Below are positions 8,609 to 16,571 of a DNA stretch of 64,000 nucleotides, one piece after another. The notes under the pieces are model-generated. The model had not been told where the DNA came from. It did not search any database and worked only from the letters and a program-made list of their open reading frames with translations. The stretch comes from Clostridiales bacterium (GTDB lineage Bacteria; Bacillota; Clostridia; Christensenellales; CAG-138), in NCBI GenBank assembly GCA_004554165.1, contig SFNQ01000003.1, forward strand, positions 24,150 to 88,149, written 5' to 3'. Every line of letters starts with the position of its first letter. The stretch's first letter is position 1. The position numbers and the translations under genes are program-made.

Positions 8609-9688
8609 ATGAAACGACTGCTTTCGATGCTGCTCGCAGCGCTGCTGCCCCTCTGCTGCGCCTGTGCGCAAAACCAAAAACCCGCTCCGGACACGCCGCT
8701 TGTGGAGCTGCTGCTTGCGGATCCCACGGCTTCGCCCGCGCCGCTGCCCACCAATACGCCCATTCCTGACGCGCTGACTGCGGCGGACGGACAGTATACC
8801 ATCGCCTGGATCTCCGACACCCAGCACTACAGCAGGCAGAACAACGGCGTGTTTGAATGTATGACCCGGTTTCTTGCGGACAACGCCGAGCGCATGAACC
8901 TTGCCTATATCGTCCACACCGGCGACCTGGTCCACAACCGCGATGTCCCCGCGCAATGGACGGTGGCCGACCGGGCCATGCTGACCATCGACAGCCTGCC
9001 AAACGGCGTGGCCGCAGGCAACCACGACGTGGGTACCAAGCCCGAGGACTGCGATTACTCCTATTTCTGTGCGCTCTTTGGCGAGGCGCGCTACCGGGAC
9101 CGGCCCTGGTACGGCGGCAGCTATGAGAACAACCGCGGCCACTACGATCTGATTGACGCAGGCAATACGCAGTTTGTTTTCGTTTATCTCGGCTATCAGG
9201 TCACCGACGGGGGCATGGACTGGGCGCGGGAGGTGTTCTCCGCTTATCCCGACCGCGTGGGCGTCCTCTGCGTACACGACTATTTCTACCACGACTGCTC
9301 CCTGACCGAGCAGGGCCAGCGCCTCTATGACAACGTTGTAAAAAAGAGCGGCAACCTCTACCTTGTCCTCTGCGGCCACCGCTACAACGGCGCCTGTATT
9401 CCCACAGAGCTGGACGACGACGGCGACGGCATCTCCGACCGCACGGTATTGCAGATGATCAACAACTATCAGGCCGTGGGCGACCCGGAGGCGGAGACCC
9501 GCACCGGCGGCGACGGCTACATGCGCTTTTTGCAGGTGGATGAGGATGCGGGCCTGATCCGCTATACCAGCTATTCGCCCTATACGGATGACTATGTCTA
9601 TTTCGACGAACCGGCGCATCAGCTGGAAAAGTACGCCTTTGATCCCGGGGGCGAGCAGGGCCAGGTTCCCATTCCGTGGCCGTATTGA
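8609..9688 (+). CDS. Calcineurin-like metallophosphoesterase lipoprotein (paralog)
   Basis: 359 residues. A short signal sequence ends in a Cys-rich lipobox region (LCCAC, ~16-20), then a Thr/Pro linker, then a metallophosphoesterase domain with SDTQH, HTGDLV, AGNHDVG, VHDY and CGHRYN motifs in the family order. A DDDGDGISD loop resembles a calcium-binding turn and has a counterpart (DDDGDGQPE) in the paralog at 5659-6753. It faces away from the glycosyltransferase gene. No ribosome binding site precedes the ATG and the -10 box is immediately upstream, so its mRNA may be leaderless. Extracytoplasmic phosphoesterase; substrate unknown. Confidence 0.85.
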   Translation: MKRLLSMLLAALLPLCCACAQNQKPAPDTPLVELLLADPTASPAPLPTNTPIPDALTAADGQYTIAWISDTQHYSRQNNGVFECMTRFLADNAERMNLAYIVHTGDLVHNRDVPAQWTVADRAMLTIDSLPNGVAAGNHDVGTKPEDCDYSYFCALFGEARYRDRPWYGGSYENNRGHYDLIDAGNTQFVFVYLGYQVTDGGMDWAREVFSAYPDRVGVLCVHDYFYHDCSLTEQGQRLYDNVVKKSGNLYLVLCGHRYNGACIPTELDDDGDGISDRTVLQMINNYQAVGDPEAETRTGGDGYMRFLQVDEDAGLIRYTSYSPYTDDYVYFDEPAHQLEKYAFDPGGEQGQVPIPWPY

Positions 9689-9751
9689 AGGCCGCAGCGG
9701 CGGAATACAACAAAAAATACGAAAAGATTGATATAAAATATACAATTTCTA

Positions 9752-9780
9752 TTGACAAGACGAAAAATCGGTGGTAGATT
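9752..9780 (+). promoter_or_regulatory. livJ: Strong promoter of the leader ORF / LIV transport operon
   Basis: Perfect TTGACA (9752-9757), 17-bp spacer, TAGATT (9775-9780). The predicted start is near 9787, about 337 nt before livJ, leaving room for the small ORF at 9828 and the hairpin at 10052. Confidence 0.8.
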
Positions 9781-9827
9781 ATCTGCATTGAAGTTTTTTG
9801 CACCGGCTGCAAGGAAAGGAGCGCCCC

Positions 9828-10016
9828 ATGGTTCGGTTCCACAATACCGCGATGAATACGACGAAAGCGAACGCCTGCGGCGCGTCCGCCTCTTGTGCTG
9901 CCGCGGCCATCCTGATTTCCCTGCGTACGCTCAACGGCCTGTTGGGCGTATTGCTTTTTGTCGCAGTGCTGATTATTATTCGCCTTGCGCTGCTTGTATG
10001 GGCCAGAGCGTCCTAG
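9828..10016 (+). CDS. Small Leu/Ile/Val-rich ORF, candidate leader peptide or small membrane protein
   Basis: 62 codons, preceded by AAGGAAAGGAG seven bases before the ATG and transcribed from the promoter at 9752. From residue 28 to the end, 20 of 35 residues are Leu, Ile or Val, including VLLFVAVLIII. It is followed 35 bp later by a 13-bp GC hairpin and then by a branched-chain amino-acid transporter operon. That order (promoter, peptide rich in the regulated amino acids, hairpin, operon) is the layout of classical attenuators such as those of ilv operons. The alternative is a single-span membrane protein using the hydrophobic stretch 38-57. I did not find an obvious antiterminator pairing by eye. 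Confidence 0.6.
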   Translation: MVRFHNTAMNTTKANACGASASCAAAAILISLRTLNGLLGVLLFVAVLIIIRLALLVWARAS

Positions 10017-10051
10017 GAATCGGGTTCGACCGCAAAACATCTGCTTACACT

Positions 10052-10083
10052 GCGGCGGCTCCGTTCCAGGACGGAGCCGCCGC
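10052..10083 (+). terminator. GC-rich hairpin upstream of livJ (possible attenuator)
   Basis: GCGGCGGCTCCGT (10052-10064) pairs perfectly with ACGGAGCCGCCGC (10071-10083) around a 6-nt loop, followed by TTTGTAT. The T-tract is short, so it may terminate only partially. It lies between the Leu/Ile/Val-rich ORF and livJ. Confidence 0.7.
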
Positions 10084-10123
10084 TTTGTATATAAAACGGT
10101 AATTCTGACAGGAGGAACTCAAA

Positions 10124-11305
10124 ATGAAAAGAATCATCAGTTTTGTTCTGGCATTCTTGATGATCGCTGCATGCTTCGCCTTTGGCGGATGCGCCAAGCA
10201 AGAGGCCGCTTCCACCATTAAGATCGGCATGCAGGGCCCCTATACCGGCAGCACCGCCGTCTACGGTCTGGCCGTGCAGACCGGCGCACGCCTCTATGTG
10301 GACCAGCTCAACAAGGCCGGCGGCATCAACGGCAAGCAGGTGGAGCTGATCTATTACGACAACAAGGGCGACGACGCGGAAGCCATCAACGCCTTTACGC
10401 GCCTTGTTGACGAGGGGATCACCGCCTTCCTCGGCGACGTTCTGACCGGCAATACCCTGGCGGTTGTGGCAGAGGCCTATCCGATCAACATGCCCATGAT
10501 TACCGCATCCGCAACGGCGGCGGAGGTTACCGTCAATCCCGACGACGGCACGGTTTACACCAACGTCTTCCGCTCCTGCTTCATCGATCCCTTCCAGGGT
10601 GAGAAGATGGCGCAGTATGCCGCCGAAAAGCTGGGCGTGAAAACCGCCGCGGTCATCGCCCTCACCGGCGACGCCTACTCCGCCGGCCTTGCGGACGCCT
10701 TTGTCGCCAAGTGCGCGGAGGTTGGCATTGAGGTCGTTGCACAGGAAGGCTATGCCGTTGGCGACAAGGATTTCAACGCGCAGCTGACCAACATTGCGGC
10801 AAAGAATCCCGATGTGGTGTTCTGCCCGAACTACTATGAGGACGTCGGCATGATCGTCACGCAGGCCCGCGCGCTGGGGCTTGACACCACGTTCCTCGGC
10901 GGCGACGGCTGGGGCGGCGTTTCCGAGTACGCCTCCGCAGAGGATCTGGAGGGCTGCCTGTACTGCTCGGCCTACGCGCCCGGCAGCACCGAGGAGGTCC
11001 GCGCCTTTGAGGCGGCCTACGAGGAGGCCTACGGCCAGCCCGTTCCCAACATGTTCGCACCGCTGGCCTATGACGCGGCCGCCGTGCTCTGCGCAGCCAT
11101 CGCAAAGGCCGAGGAAAGCGGCGCCAAGACCGGCTCCGACGAGTACAAGCAGGCCATCATCGATGCGTTCCGCACCGAAGGCCCCTCCGTGTCCGGCATC
11201 ACCAGCGCGGGCGGCTACACCTTCGACGAGAACAACAACCCCATCAAGGACGCGGTCATCATGGAGCTTGTGGACGGCGTCGAGACCTATAAGGAGGTCT
11301 TCTGA
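10124..11305 (+). CDS. livJ: Branched-chain amino acid ABC transporter, substrate-binding lipoprotein (LivJ/LivK type)
   Basis: 393 residues. A signal peptide with lipobox FGGC (~20-23) anchors it outside the membrane. The body starts with IKIGMQGPYTGSTAVYG, typical of the Leu/Ile/Val-binding periplasmic family, followed by the two-lobed Venus-flytrap fold. AGGAGG precedes the ATG. The four genes downstream encode both permeases and both ATPases, so it is the recognition subunit of a complete LIV importer. The actual ligand could be another amino acid or urea-like compound, since the family is broad. Confidence 0.93.
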   Translation: MKRIISFVLAFLMIAACFAFGGCAKQEAASTIKIGMQGPYTGSTAVYGLAVQTGARLYVDQLNKAGGINGKQVELIYYDNKGDDAEAINAFTRLVDEGITAFLGDVLTGNTLAVVAEAYPINMPMITASATAAEVTVNPDDGTVYTNVFRSCFIDPFQGEKMAQYAAEKLGVKTAAVIALTGDAYSAGLADAFVAKCAEVGIEVVAQEGYAVGDKDFNAQLTNIAAKNPDVVFCPNYYEDVGMIVTQARALGLDTTFLGGDGWGGVSEYASAEDLEGCLYCSAYAPGSTEEVRAFEAAYEEAYGQPVPNMFAPLAYDAAAVLCAAIAKAEESGAKTGSDEYKQAIIDAFRTEGPSVSGITSAGGYTFDENNNPIKDAVIMELVDGVETYKEVF

Positions 11306-11379
11306 TTCCTTCGCGTTCCTGCCGGGCGTGACCCGGCCACGGGAACCCCAGCCTCTCCAATCAAGAAAAAACCGGGACT

Positions 11380-11402
11380 GTGCGGGAGCTTTTCTCCCGC
11401 AC
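11380..11402 (+). other. Hairpin between livJ and livH
   Basis: GTGCGGGAG (11380-11388) and CTCCCGCAC (11394-11402) form a 9-bp stem with a 5-nt loop in the 128-bp livJ-livH gap. There is no T-tract. Such intercistronic stems after binding-protein genes usually protect the upstream message from decay and raise binding protein over permease (general knowledge applied here). Confidence 0.6.
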
Positions 11403-11433
11403 GGTTTCGGCCGTTCAAGAAAGGGTAACGTTT

Positions 11434-12321
11434 ATGTCCGTCTTTTCCACCATTCTCCGGCAGATCATCAACGGACTGCAATCCGGCTCCATCTATGCGC
11501 TCGTGGCGCTGGGCTACAGCATGGTGTACGGCATCATCATGCTGCTGAACTTTGCCCACGGCGATATCATCATGGTCGGCGCCTACATCGCTTGGCTGTG
11601 CATGGCGCGCTTTGCGCTCAATCCCGTGCTGGCCATTCTGTTTGCCATCATCGGCTGCGTCCTGCTGGGCGTATCGATCGAAAAGGTTGCTTACAAGCCC
11701 CTGCGCAATTCGCCCCGCATTTCGCTGCTGATTACGGCAATTGGAATTTCCTTCCTGCTGGAAAACGCCGCGCAGATGATCTTTGGCGCCGGCGCGCAGG
11801 TTATCCCGCCCTTCTTCACCGTGCCCAGCCCCTCGATCGGTTCGGTTGAGATCCCCGGCACCGCCATCGTGACCATCGCCGTCACGGCGCTGTCCATGGT
11901 CGCGCTGACCCTGCTGATCCAGAAAACCAAAATGGGCAAGGCCATGCGCGCGGTTTCCGAGGATACGGGCGCGGCGCAGCTGATGGGCATCAACATCAAC
12001 CGCACCATCTCCTTCACCTTTGCCATCGGCTCCGCGCTGGCCGGCATCGGCTCCGTGCTCTACTGCACGGCCTATCCGCAGGCCACCGCCACCATGGGCT
12101 CCATGCTTGGCCTTAAGGCTTTCGTGGCGGCTGTGCTCGGCGGCATCGGCAGCATTCCCGGCGCGATGATCGGCGGCTTTGCCATCGGCCTTGCGGAGGC
12201 GCTGGTTTCCGCAGTGGGCCTTTCGGTCTGGAAGGACGGCGTGGTCTTTGCAATTCTTATCATCGTGCTGCTGGTCAAGCCCACGGGCATTCTTGGCCGC
12301 TCGATGACCGAAAAGGTATAA
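11434..12321 (+). CDS. livH: Branched-chain amino acid ABC transporter permease
   Basis: 295 residues, about eight membrane helices. The segment LQSGSIYALVALGYSMVYGI near the N-terminus and NFAHGD are signatures of LivH-type permeases, as is the C-terminal LVKPTGILG. The ATG at 11434 is preferred over an in-frame start 54 bases upstream because AAGAAAGGG precedes it and the earlier frame overlaps the hairpin. It pairs with LivM (next gene, 15 bases downstream) to form the membrane channel. Confidence 0.95.
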   Translation: MSVFSTILRQIINGLQSGSIYALVALGYSMVYGIIMLLNFAHGDIIMVGAYIAWLCMARFALNPVLAILFAIIGCVLLGVSIEKVAYKPLRNSPRISLLITAIGISFLLENAAQMIFGAGAQVIPPFFTVPSPSIGSVEIPGTAIVTIAVTALSMVALTLLIQKTKMGKAMRAVSEDTGAAQLMGININRTISFTFAIGSALAGIGSVLYCTAYPQATATMGSMLGLKAFVAAVLGGIGSIPGAMIGGFAIGLAEALVSAVGLSVWKDGVVFAILIIVLLVKPTGILGRSMTEKV

Positions 12322-12336
12322 GGAGGCGCCTGATTT

Positions 12337-13374
12337 ATGAAGCAACAGCAACTCCGTATCCCCATGCCGGTGCGCTATCTGATCAACGCGGCGCTGTTCG
12401 CGGCGTTTCTCCTTGTGGGCAACCTGCTCGTGGAAGGCCGCGTGATCTCCTCCTACTATGCAAAGGTGATCGTGCTCATCGGCATCAACATTATCCTCAC
12501 CGTTTCGCTGAACGTCGCCACGGGCTATCTGGGCCAGCTTCCGCTGGGTCACGCCGGCTTCATGGCGGTTGGCGCCTATGCCTCCGCGATCTTTCTGACC
12601 CACACCAGCATCCCCATCGGAATCGCATTCCCGATGGGCATCGCGCTGGGCGGCATCGTCGCAGGCATTGTGGGCATTCTCATCGGCATTCCCGCGCTGC
12701 GGCTCAAGGGCGATTACCTTGCCATCATTACGCTGGGCTTTGGCGAGATCATCCGTGTGATCCTGCTCAACATCGACAGCGTACTGGGCTTCAAGCTCAC
12801 CTACGGCGCGGCGAGCCTCAAGAACATCCCCAAGGAGACCAGCTTCTTCAGCACCTATCTCTGCGTCGGCATCGTGTGCTTCCTCATCCATGCGATGATG
12901 AAGTCCCGCCATGGCCGCGCCATCCTCTCCGTACGCGAAAACGAAATCGCCGCGGAGAGCTGCGGCATCAACCTGACCTATTATAAGACCCTGGGCTTTA
13001 CGGCCTCCGCCTTTTTCGCAGGCGTGGCGGGCGCTCTGTACGCAAGCTATCTCGGCATTCTGAATCCCTCGGGCTTTGGCTTTATGAAGTCCATCGAGAT
13101 TCTCGTGATGGTGGTGCTGGGCGGCATGGGCTCCATGCTGGGCTCCGTGGTTTCCGCCACCGTGCTCACGGCCGTGCCGGAAATGCTGCGCGCCTTCTCC
13201 GACTATCGCATGATCGTCTACTCGCTGCTGCTGATCGTGGTCATGATTTTCAAGCCCTCGGGCCTGCTGGGGCAGTATGACTTCTCACTGTCCCGCACGT
13301 TGGAGTCGATCTTCCGCCGCAAACCGACGAGACATCCGGCAGATGCGGCAAACGCAGAGGGAGGTGAAGCATAA
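12337..13374 (+). CDS. livM: Branched-chain amino acid ABC transporter permease
   Basis: 345 residues with about ten helices, of the LivM type: NVATGYLGQLPLGHAGF and the loop RLKGDYLAIITLGFGEI are family signatures, and the C-terminus has FKPSGLLG. GGAGG is upstream of the ATG. Its TAA overlaps the ATG of livG by one base (TAATG), indicating translational coupling. Forms a heterodimer with LivH. Confidence 0.95.
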   Translation: MKQQQLRIPMPVRYLINAALFAAFLLVGNLLVEGRVISSYYAKVIVLIGINIILTVSLNVATGYLGQLPLGHAGFMAVGAYASAIFLTHTSIPIGIAFPMGIALGGIVAGIVGILIGIPALRLKGDYLAIITLGFGEIIRVILLNIDSVLGFKLTYGAASLKNIPKETSFFSTYLCVGIVCFLIHAMMKSRHGRAILSVRENEIAAESCGINLTYYKTLGFTASAFFAGVAGALYASYLGILNPSGFGFMKSIEILVMVVLGGMGSMLGSVVSATVLTAVPEMLRAFSDYRMIVYSLLLIVVMIFKPSGLLGQYDFSLSRTLESIFRRKPTRHPADAANAEGGEA

Positions 13375-14219
13375 TGGAAAGGAAAAAGCTCATCCCGATT
13401 CCCAGCCGCGGACTCATGACCGAGCGCGATATCGGCAAGCCCCCCATTCTCGATATCCACAGCCTCGGCATCGACTTTGGCGGCCTGCATGCCGTCGAGG
13501 ACTTTACCCTCGTCATGGGGCGCACCGAAATTACGGGGCTCATCGGTCCCAACGGCGCGGGCAAAACCACCGTATTCAACCTGATTACGAACGTATATCA
13601 GCCCACACGCGGCGTCATTCTGCTTGACGGCATCGACACCAAGGGCAAGAGCACCTATCAGATCAACCAGATGGGCGTGGCCCGCACCTTCCAGAACATC
13701 CGGCTTTTCGGCGAGCTGTCCGTGGAGGAGAACGTGCTGATCGGCCTGCACAACCAGATTCATTATTCCTTTGCAAGCTCGCTGTTCAGGCTGCCGGGTT
13801 ACTGGAAGCAGGAGAAGCAGGCCCGGGAGAAGGCCGGCGAACTCCTCTCGATTTTCGGCATGCAGGATCTCCGGGCCCATCAGGCGGGGTCCCTCCCCTA
13901 TGGCGCGCAGCGGCGGCTCGAAATTGTCCGCGCGCTTGCCACCAATCCGAAACTGCTGCTGCTGGACGAGCCCGCCGCCGGCATGAACCCTGCGGAAACT
14001 GCGGAGCTGATGGAAAACATCTGCAAAATCCGCGATACCTTCCAGATCGCCATCATGCTGATCGAGCACGATATGTCGCTGGTCATGGGCATCTGCGAGG
14101 GCATCGCCGTGCTCAACTACGGCAAGATCATCGCAAAGGGTACGCCGGACGAGATCAAGAACAACCCTGTGGTCATCGAGGCGTATCTCGGCAAGAAGGA
14201 GGAGGAAGGCGCATGCTGA
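13374..14219 (+). CDS. livG: Branched-chain amino acid ABC transporter ATP-binding protein
   Basis: 281 residues. ABC ATPase with Walker A GPNGAGKTT (~60), Q-loop region ARTFQNIRLF, Walker B LLLLDEPAAGMNP and the LivG-type H-loop LIEHDMSLVM. The signature loop reads LPYGAQRRLEI: LPYG in place of LSGG, which is normal for LivG. The first 20 residues form an extra basic N-terminal tail. Overlaps livF by seven bases. Confidence 0.95.
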   Translation: MERKKLIPIPSRGLMTERDIGKPPILDIHSLGIDFGGLHAVEDFTLVMGRTEITGLIGPNGAGKTTVFNLITNVYQPTRGVILLDGIDTKGKSTYQINQMGVARTFQNIRLFGELSVEENVLIGLHNQIHYSFASSLFRLPGYWKQEKQAREKAGELLSIFGMQDLRAHQAGSLPYGAQRRLEIVRALATNPKLLLLDEPAAGMNPAETAELMENICKIRDTFQIAIMLIEHDMSLVMGICEGIAVLNYGKIIAKGTPDEIKNNPVVIEAYLGKKEEEGAC

Positions 14220-14914
14220 CCGTCAACAATATCAACGTCTACTACGGCAACATCCACGCCATCAAGGGCATCTCCTTTGACGTGAATGACGGCGAGATCG
14301 TCACCCTGATCGGCGCAAACGGCGCGGGCAAGAGTACCATTCTCAAAACCATTTCCGGCCTGCTCCGCGCGCGCACGGGCGATATCCTCTTTGAAGGGCA
14401 GGACATCCACGCCACCGCGCCCCATAAGATCGTCGGCCTGGGCCTTGCGCATGTGCCGGAGGGCCGGCGCGTATTTGCCCGCATGACGGTGGAGGAGAAC
14501 CTGGAAATGGGCGCCTTTACCCAGCCCACGGGCAGCGTTGACGATTCGCTGGCCAATGTGTACGAGCGCTTCCCCCGCCTGAAGGAGCGGCGCAGGCAGG
14601 TGGCGGGTACGCTCTCCGGCGGCGAACAGCAGATGCTCGCCATGGGCCGCGCGCTGATGTCCCGTCCCAAGCTGCTCATGCTGGACGAACCCTCCATGGG
14701 GCTTGCGCCCATCCTGGTGCAGCAGATTTTCAACATCATTCTGGAGCTGCACGAGCACGGCACCACCATCCTTCTGGTTGAGCAGAACGCCCGGATGGCG
14801 CTTTCCATCGCCACCCGCGGCTATGTGCTGGAAACCGGCAACATCGTTTTGCAGGGCACGGGTCAGGAGCTGCTGGAAAGCCCGGCCGTCAAGAAGGCCT
14901 ATCTGGGCGGCTGA
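14213..14914 (+). CDS. livF: Branched-chain amino acid ABC transporter ATP-binding protein
   Basis: 233 residues, the usual LivF length. Walker A GANGAGKST, signature LSGGEQQMLAMGRALM, Walker B LLMLDEPSMGLAP and H-loop LVEQNARMAL. The ATG overlaps the end of livG (ATGCTGA), with AGGAGGAAGG just upstream inside livG. Last gene of the operon; a terminator follows at 14954. Confidence 0.95.
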   Translation: MLTVNNINVYYGNIHAIKGISFDVNDGEIVTLIGANGAGKSTILKTISGLLRARTGDILFEGQDIHATAPHKIVGLGLAHVPEGRRVFARMTVEENLEMGAFTQPTGSVDDSLANVYERFPRLKERRRQVAGTLSGGEQQMLAMGRALMSRPKLLMLDEPSMGLAPILVQQIFNIILELHEHGTTILLVEQNARMALSIATRGYVLETGNIVLQGTGQELLESPAVKKAYLGG

Positions 14915-14953
14915 TTCCGTCCCCACGGCGAAATTGCAACAGATACTTGAAGA

Positions 14954-14988
14954 AATCTCCGTTCCGGACTGCCGGGCGGAGATTTTTT
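14954..14988 (+). terminator. Terminator of the LIV operon
   Basis: AATCTCCG (14954-14961) pairs with CGGAGATT (14977-14984), with an inner CCGG stem in the loop, followed by a run of six T. It lies 40 bp after livF. Confidence 0.85.
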
Positions 14989-15091
14989 ACGGGATTGCAG
15001 AAATCTTTGCTCTCCTGCGCAACCGGATGCGCTGCAAAGGGCTCTTTATGGGTACAAGCGCTTGATTCTGAAAGGAAGGCGGCTATCCGAC

Positions 15092-15436
15092 ATGCTTTCA
15101 AACGAATCCTACTTTAACGGCGTATACGAGCAGACCTACCGTCCGCTTTTGCGCTACGCGGTGCTCAAGCTCAGCAATCCGCTGGACGCCGAGGAGGCGC
15201 TGCAAAACGTTTACATGCGCTTCTTCAGGCGGATCGCAGCCCGCGGCCATGCGGACATCGGGGACCCCGGCGCCTTTCTGCACCGGCTCCTGCGGCACGA
15301 CGTCATGCGCCGTTGCAACGGTGTCGCCGTACCGGAGGACGGCCGCGCGGCAGTGGCCTGCGATCCGCAGGGCTGGGAGGAGGATACCGAGCCGGCGCGT
15401 TATACCGACTGCATGCTGTATGTGCTGGGCGGCTGA
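15092..15436 (+). CDS. Short sigma-70 region 2-like protein lacking region 4
   Basis: 114 residues. Residues ~5-75 resemble sigma-70 region 2 as in ECF factors: YEQTYRPLLRYAVLKLSN, DAEEALQNVYMRFFRRI, then a helix AFLHRLLRHDVMRR. The remaining 40 residues are acidic and contain no helix-turn-helix region 4, whereas ordinary ECF sigma factors are 160-200 residues. The ATG at 15092 has AAGGAAGG upstream with a rather long spacing. It could be a truncated factor, a competitor binding core polymerase, or one half of a split sigma. No anti-sigma gene is adjacent. Confidence 0.6.
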   Translation: MLSNESYFNGVYEQTYRPLLRYAVLKLSNPLDAEEALQNVYMRFFRRIAARGHADIGDPGAFLHRLLRHDVMRRCNGVAVPEDGRAAVACDPQGWEEDTEPARYTDCMLYVLGG

Positions 15437-15480
15437 GACAAACGACGCTCAGGCGGCGCGTATCCGGCGTGCCGCCTATG

Positions 15481-15505
15481 AAAAAAGCGGCCTTTGGCCG
15501 CTTTC
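15481..15505 (+). terminator. Terminator after the sigma-like gene
   Basis: AAAAAAGCGGCC ttt GGCCGCTTTC: 6-bp GC core extended by A-T pairs, immediately ahead of repeat family A copy 1. Confidence 0.65.
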
Positions 15506-15507
15506 AG

Positions 15508-15689
15508 AGTGTCGAAAAAGTGGCTGAACGCCACTTTTTCGAGCTTTCACAGGTTTTGCCTCCCGCACTCGCTCCCAGGCGGCAAAACCTGCAAAGTACG
15601 AAACCCTCTGGGTTTTCATCCGTTCTGACGCACCTGTCGTCAGAGCCGGATGAACATAAGGGGCTGCGGCCCCTTATCAACCCCGGTTT
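15508..15689 (+). repeat. Repeat family A, copy 1 (multi-hairpin element)
   Basis: About 180 bp beginning AGTGTCGAAAAAGTGG. It contains consecutive inverted repeats: AAAGTGG/CCACTTT, GGTTTTGCC/GGCAAAACC, GAAACCC/GGGTTTTC, TCCG..CTGACG/CGTCAG..CGGA, ATAAGGGG/CCCCTTAT. Near-identical copies lie at 21656 and 53607 and a partial one at 39277. It carries no plausible gene. Confidence 0.85.
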
Positions 15690-15790
15690 TTGCGATGGTT
15701 CTGGAGTTTTCCCCCATCCGTCCCCCGGGCTGTCTTTGAATGGGGGCGGACGTTCCCGCGCTGCGGCGCATCCTTTGCGGCATGCGGTGC

Positions 15791-15903
15791 GGGCGGCCCC
15801 GCGCGCGGCCCTCCCGGGCCGCGCCTGCCCGGCGCGCGCAGGCCGGAACAGCGCAGGCGCCGGCCGCGCCGGGCCGTTCCGGGCACGGAACGCGGGGCCG
15901 CCC
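15791..15903. repeat. Repeat family B, copy 1 (cloverleaf-like inverted-repeat element)
   Basis: 113 bp bounded by GGGCGGCCCCG (15791-15801) and its complement CGGGGCCGCCC (15893-15903). Inside are GCGCGGCCC/GGGCCGCGC, GCCCGGCGCG/CGCGCCGGGC and GTTCCG GGCA CGGAAC. It ends seven bases before the stop codon of the minus-strand HAD gene, so it lies in that gene's 3' region. Confidence 0.85.
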
Positions 15904-15910
15904 CGGCAGG

Positions 15911-16558
15911 CTACAGCAAAAGCCCCAGCAGCTCCTCAAAATCGTCGATGAGGCGGCTTGCGCCGGATTCGATGAGACAGTTGCGGCTGCGGTAGCCCCA
16001 GGTGCAGCTGATGCAGTCAATCCCGGTGTTCCGCGCAAAGGCCACATCCACATCCGAATCGCCCACGTATACCGCATCCTCCTTCTCCACGCCCAGGTAA
16101 TTCAGCACAAACTCCAGCGGCTCCGGCGCGGGCTTCTTTTCAAACTTTTCCATCATGCCCAGCACCATGGAAAAGGTATCCCTGGGGAACAGGGTCTGAA
16201 CCACCCTGGTCGTTTCCCTGTGGGGCTTGTTGCTCACCACCGCCATCCGCACCCCCGCATCCTTCAGCCTATGGAGCGTCCGCAGCACGCCATGATAGGG
16301 GTAGGAACGGTCACAGCAGTGGGCGTTGTAATAGGCGGTATAGTCCGCGTGAACGGCCTTCCAGTGTGCCTCCCGCGCGTCCTCGGGCAAAGCCTCCCTG
16401 CACATATAGCCCGTGCTGTACCCCACGATGGCCTGCACCTCGCGCTCGCTCAACACGGGAAAGCCGTGCTTCTCCAAAGCCCAGTTCAGCGCAAAGGCAA
16501 TATCCTCGATGGTGTACACCAGCGTCCCGTCCAAATCAAAGGCACAAAAACGATACAT
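15911..16558 (-). CDS. HAD-family phosphatase (phosphoglycolate phosphatase-like)
   Basis: 215 residues. Motif I is FDLDGTLV (near residue 7-14), motif II VVSNKPH, then a Lys in KKPAPEPLEF and motif IV GDSDVDVAFARNTG, the standard HAD order with an alpha-helical cap between motifs I and II. This matches Gph/PGP-type enzymes, but substrate cannot be set from sequence. The ATG at 16558 follows GGAGGATAGC; the longer frame upstream overlaps the EamA gene and is a shadow. It lies 13 bases after the EamA gene in the same operon. Confidence 0.85.
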   Translation of the reverse strand: MYRFCAFDLDGTLVYTIEDIAFALNWALEKHGFPVLSEREVQAIVGYSTGYMCREALPEDAREAHWKAVHADYTAYYNAHCCDRSYPYHGVLRTLHRLKDAGVRMAVVSNKPHRETTRVVQTLFPRDTFSMVLGMMEKFEKKPAPEPLEFVLNYLGVEKEDAVYVGDSDVDVAFARNTGIDCISCTWGYRSRNCLIESGASRLIDDFEELLGLLL

Positions 16559-16571
16559 GCTATCCTCCACC

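Noticed and set aside
8450..9745. Extension of the glycosyltransferase frame to about 1000 residues
   Set aside because: The extra part is antisense to the well-supported phosphoesterase gene; the ATG at 8449 has a ribosome binding site and promoter.
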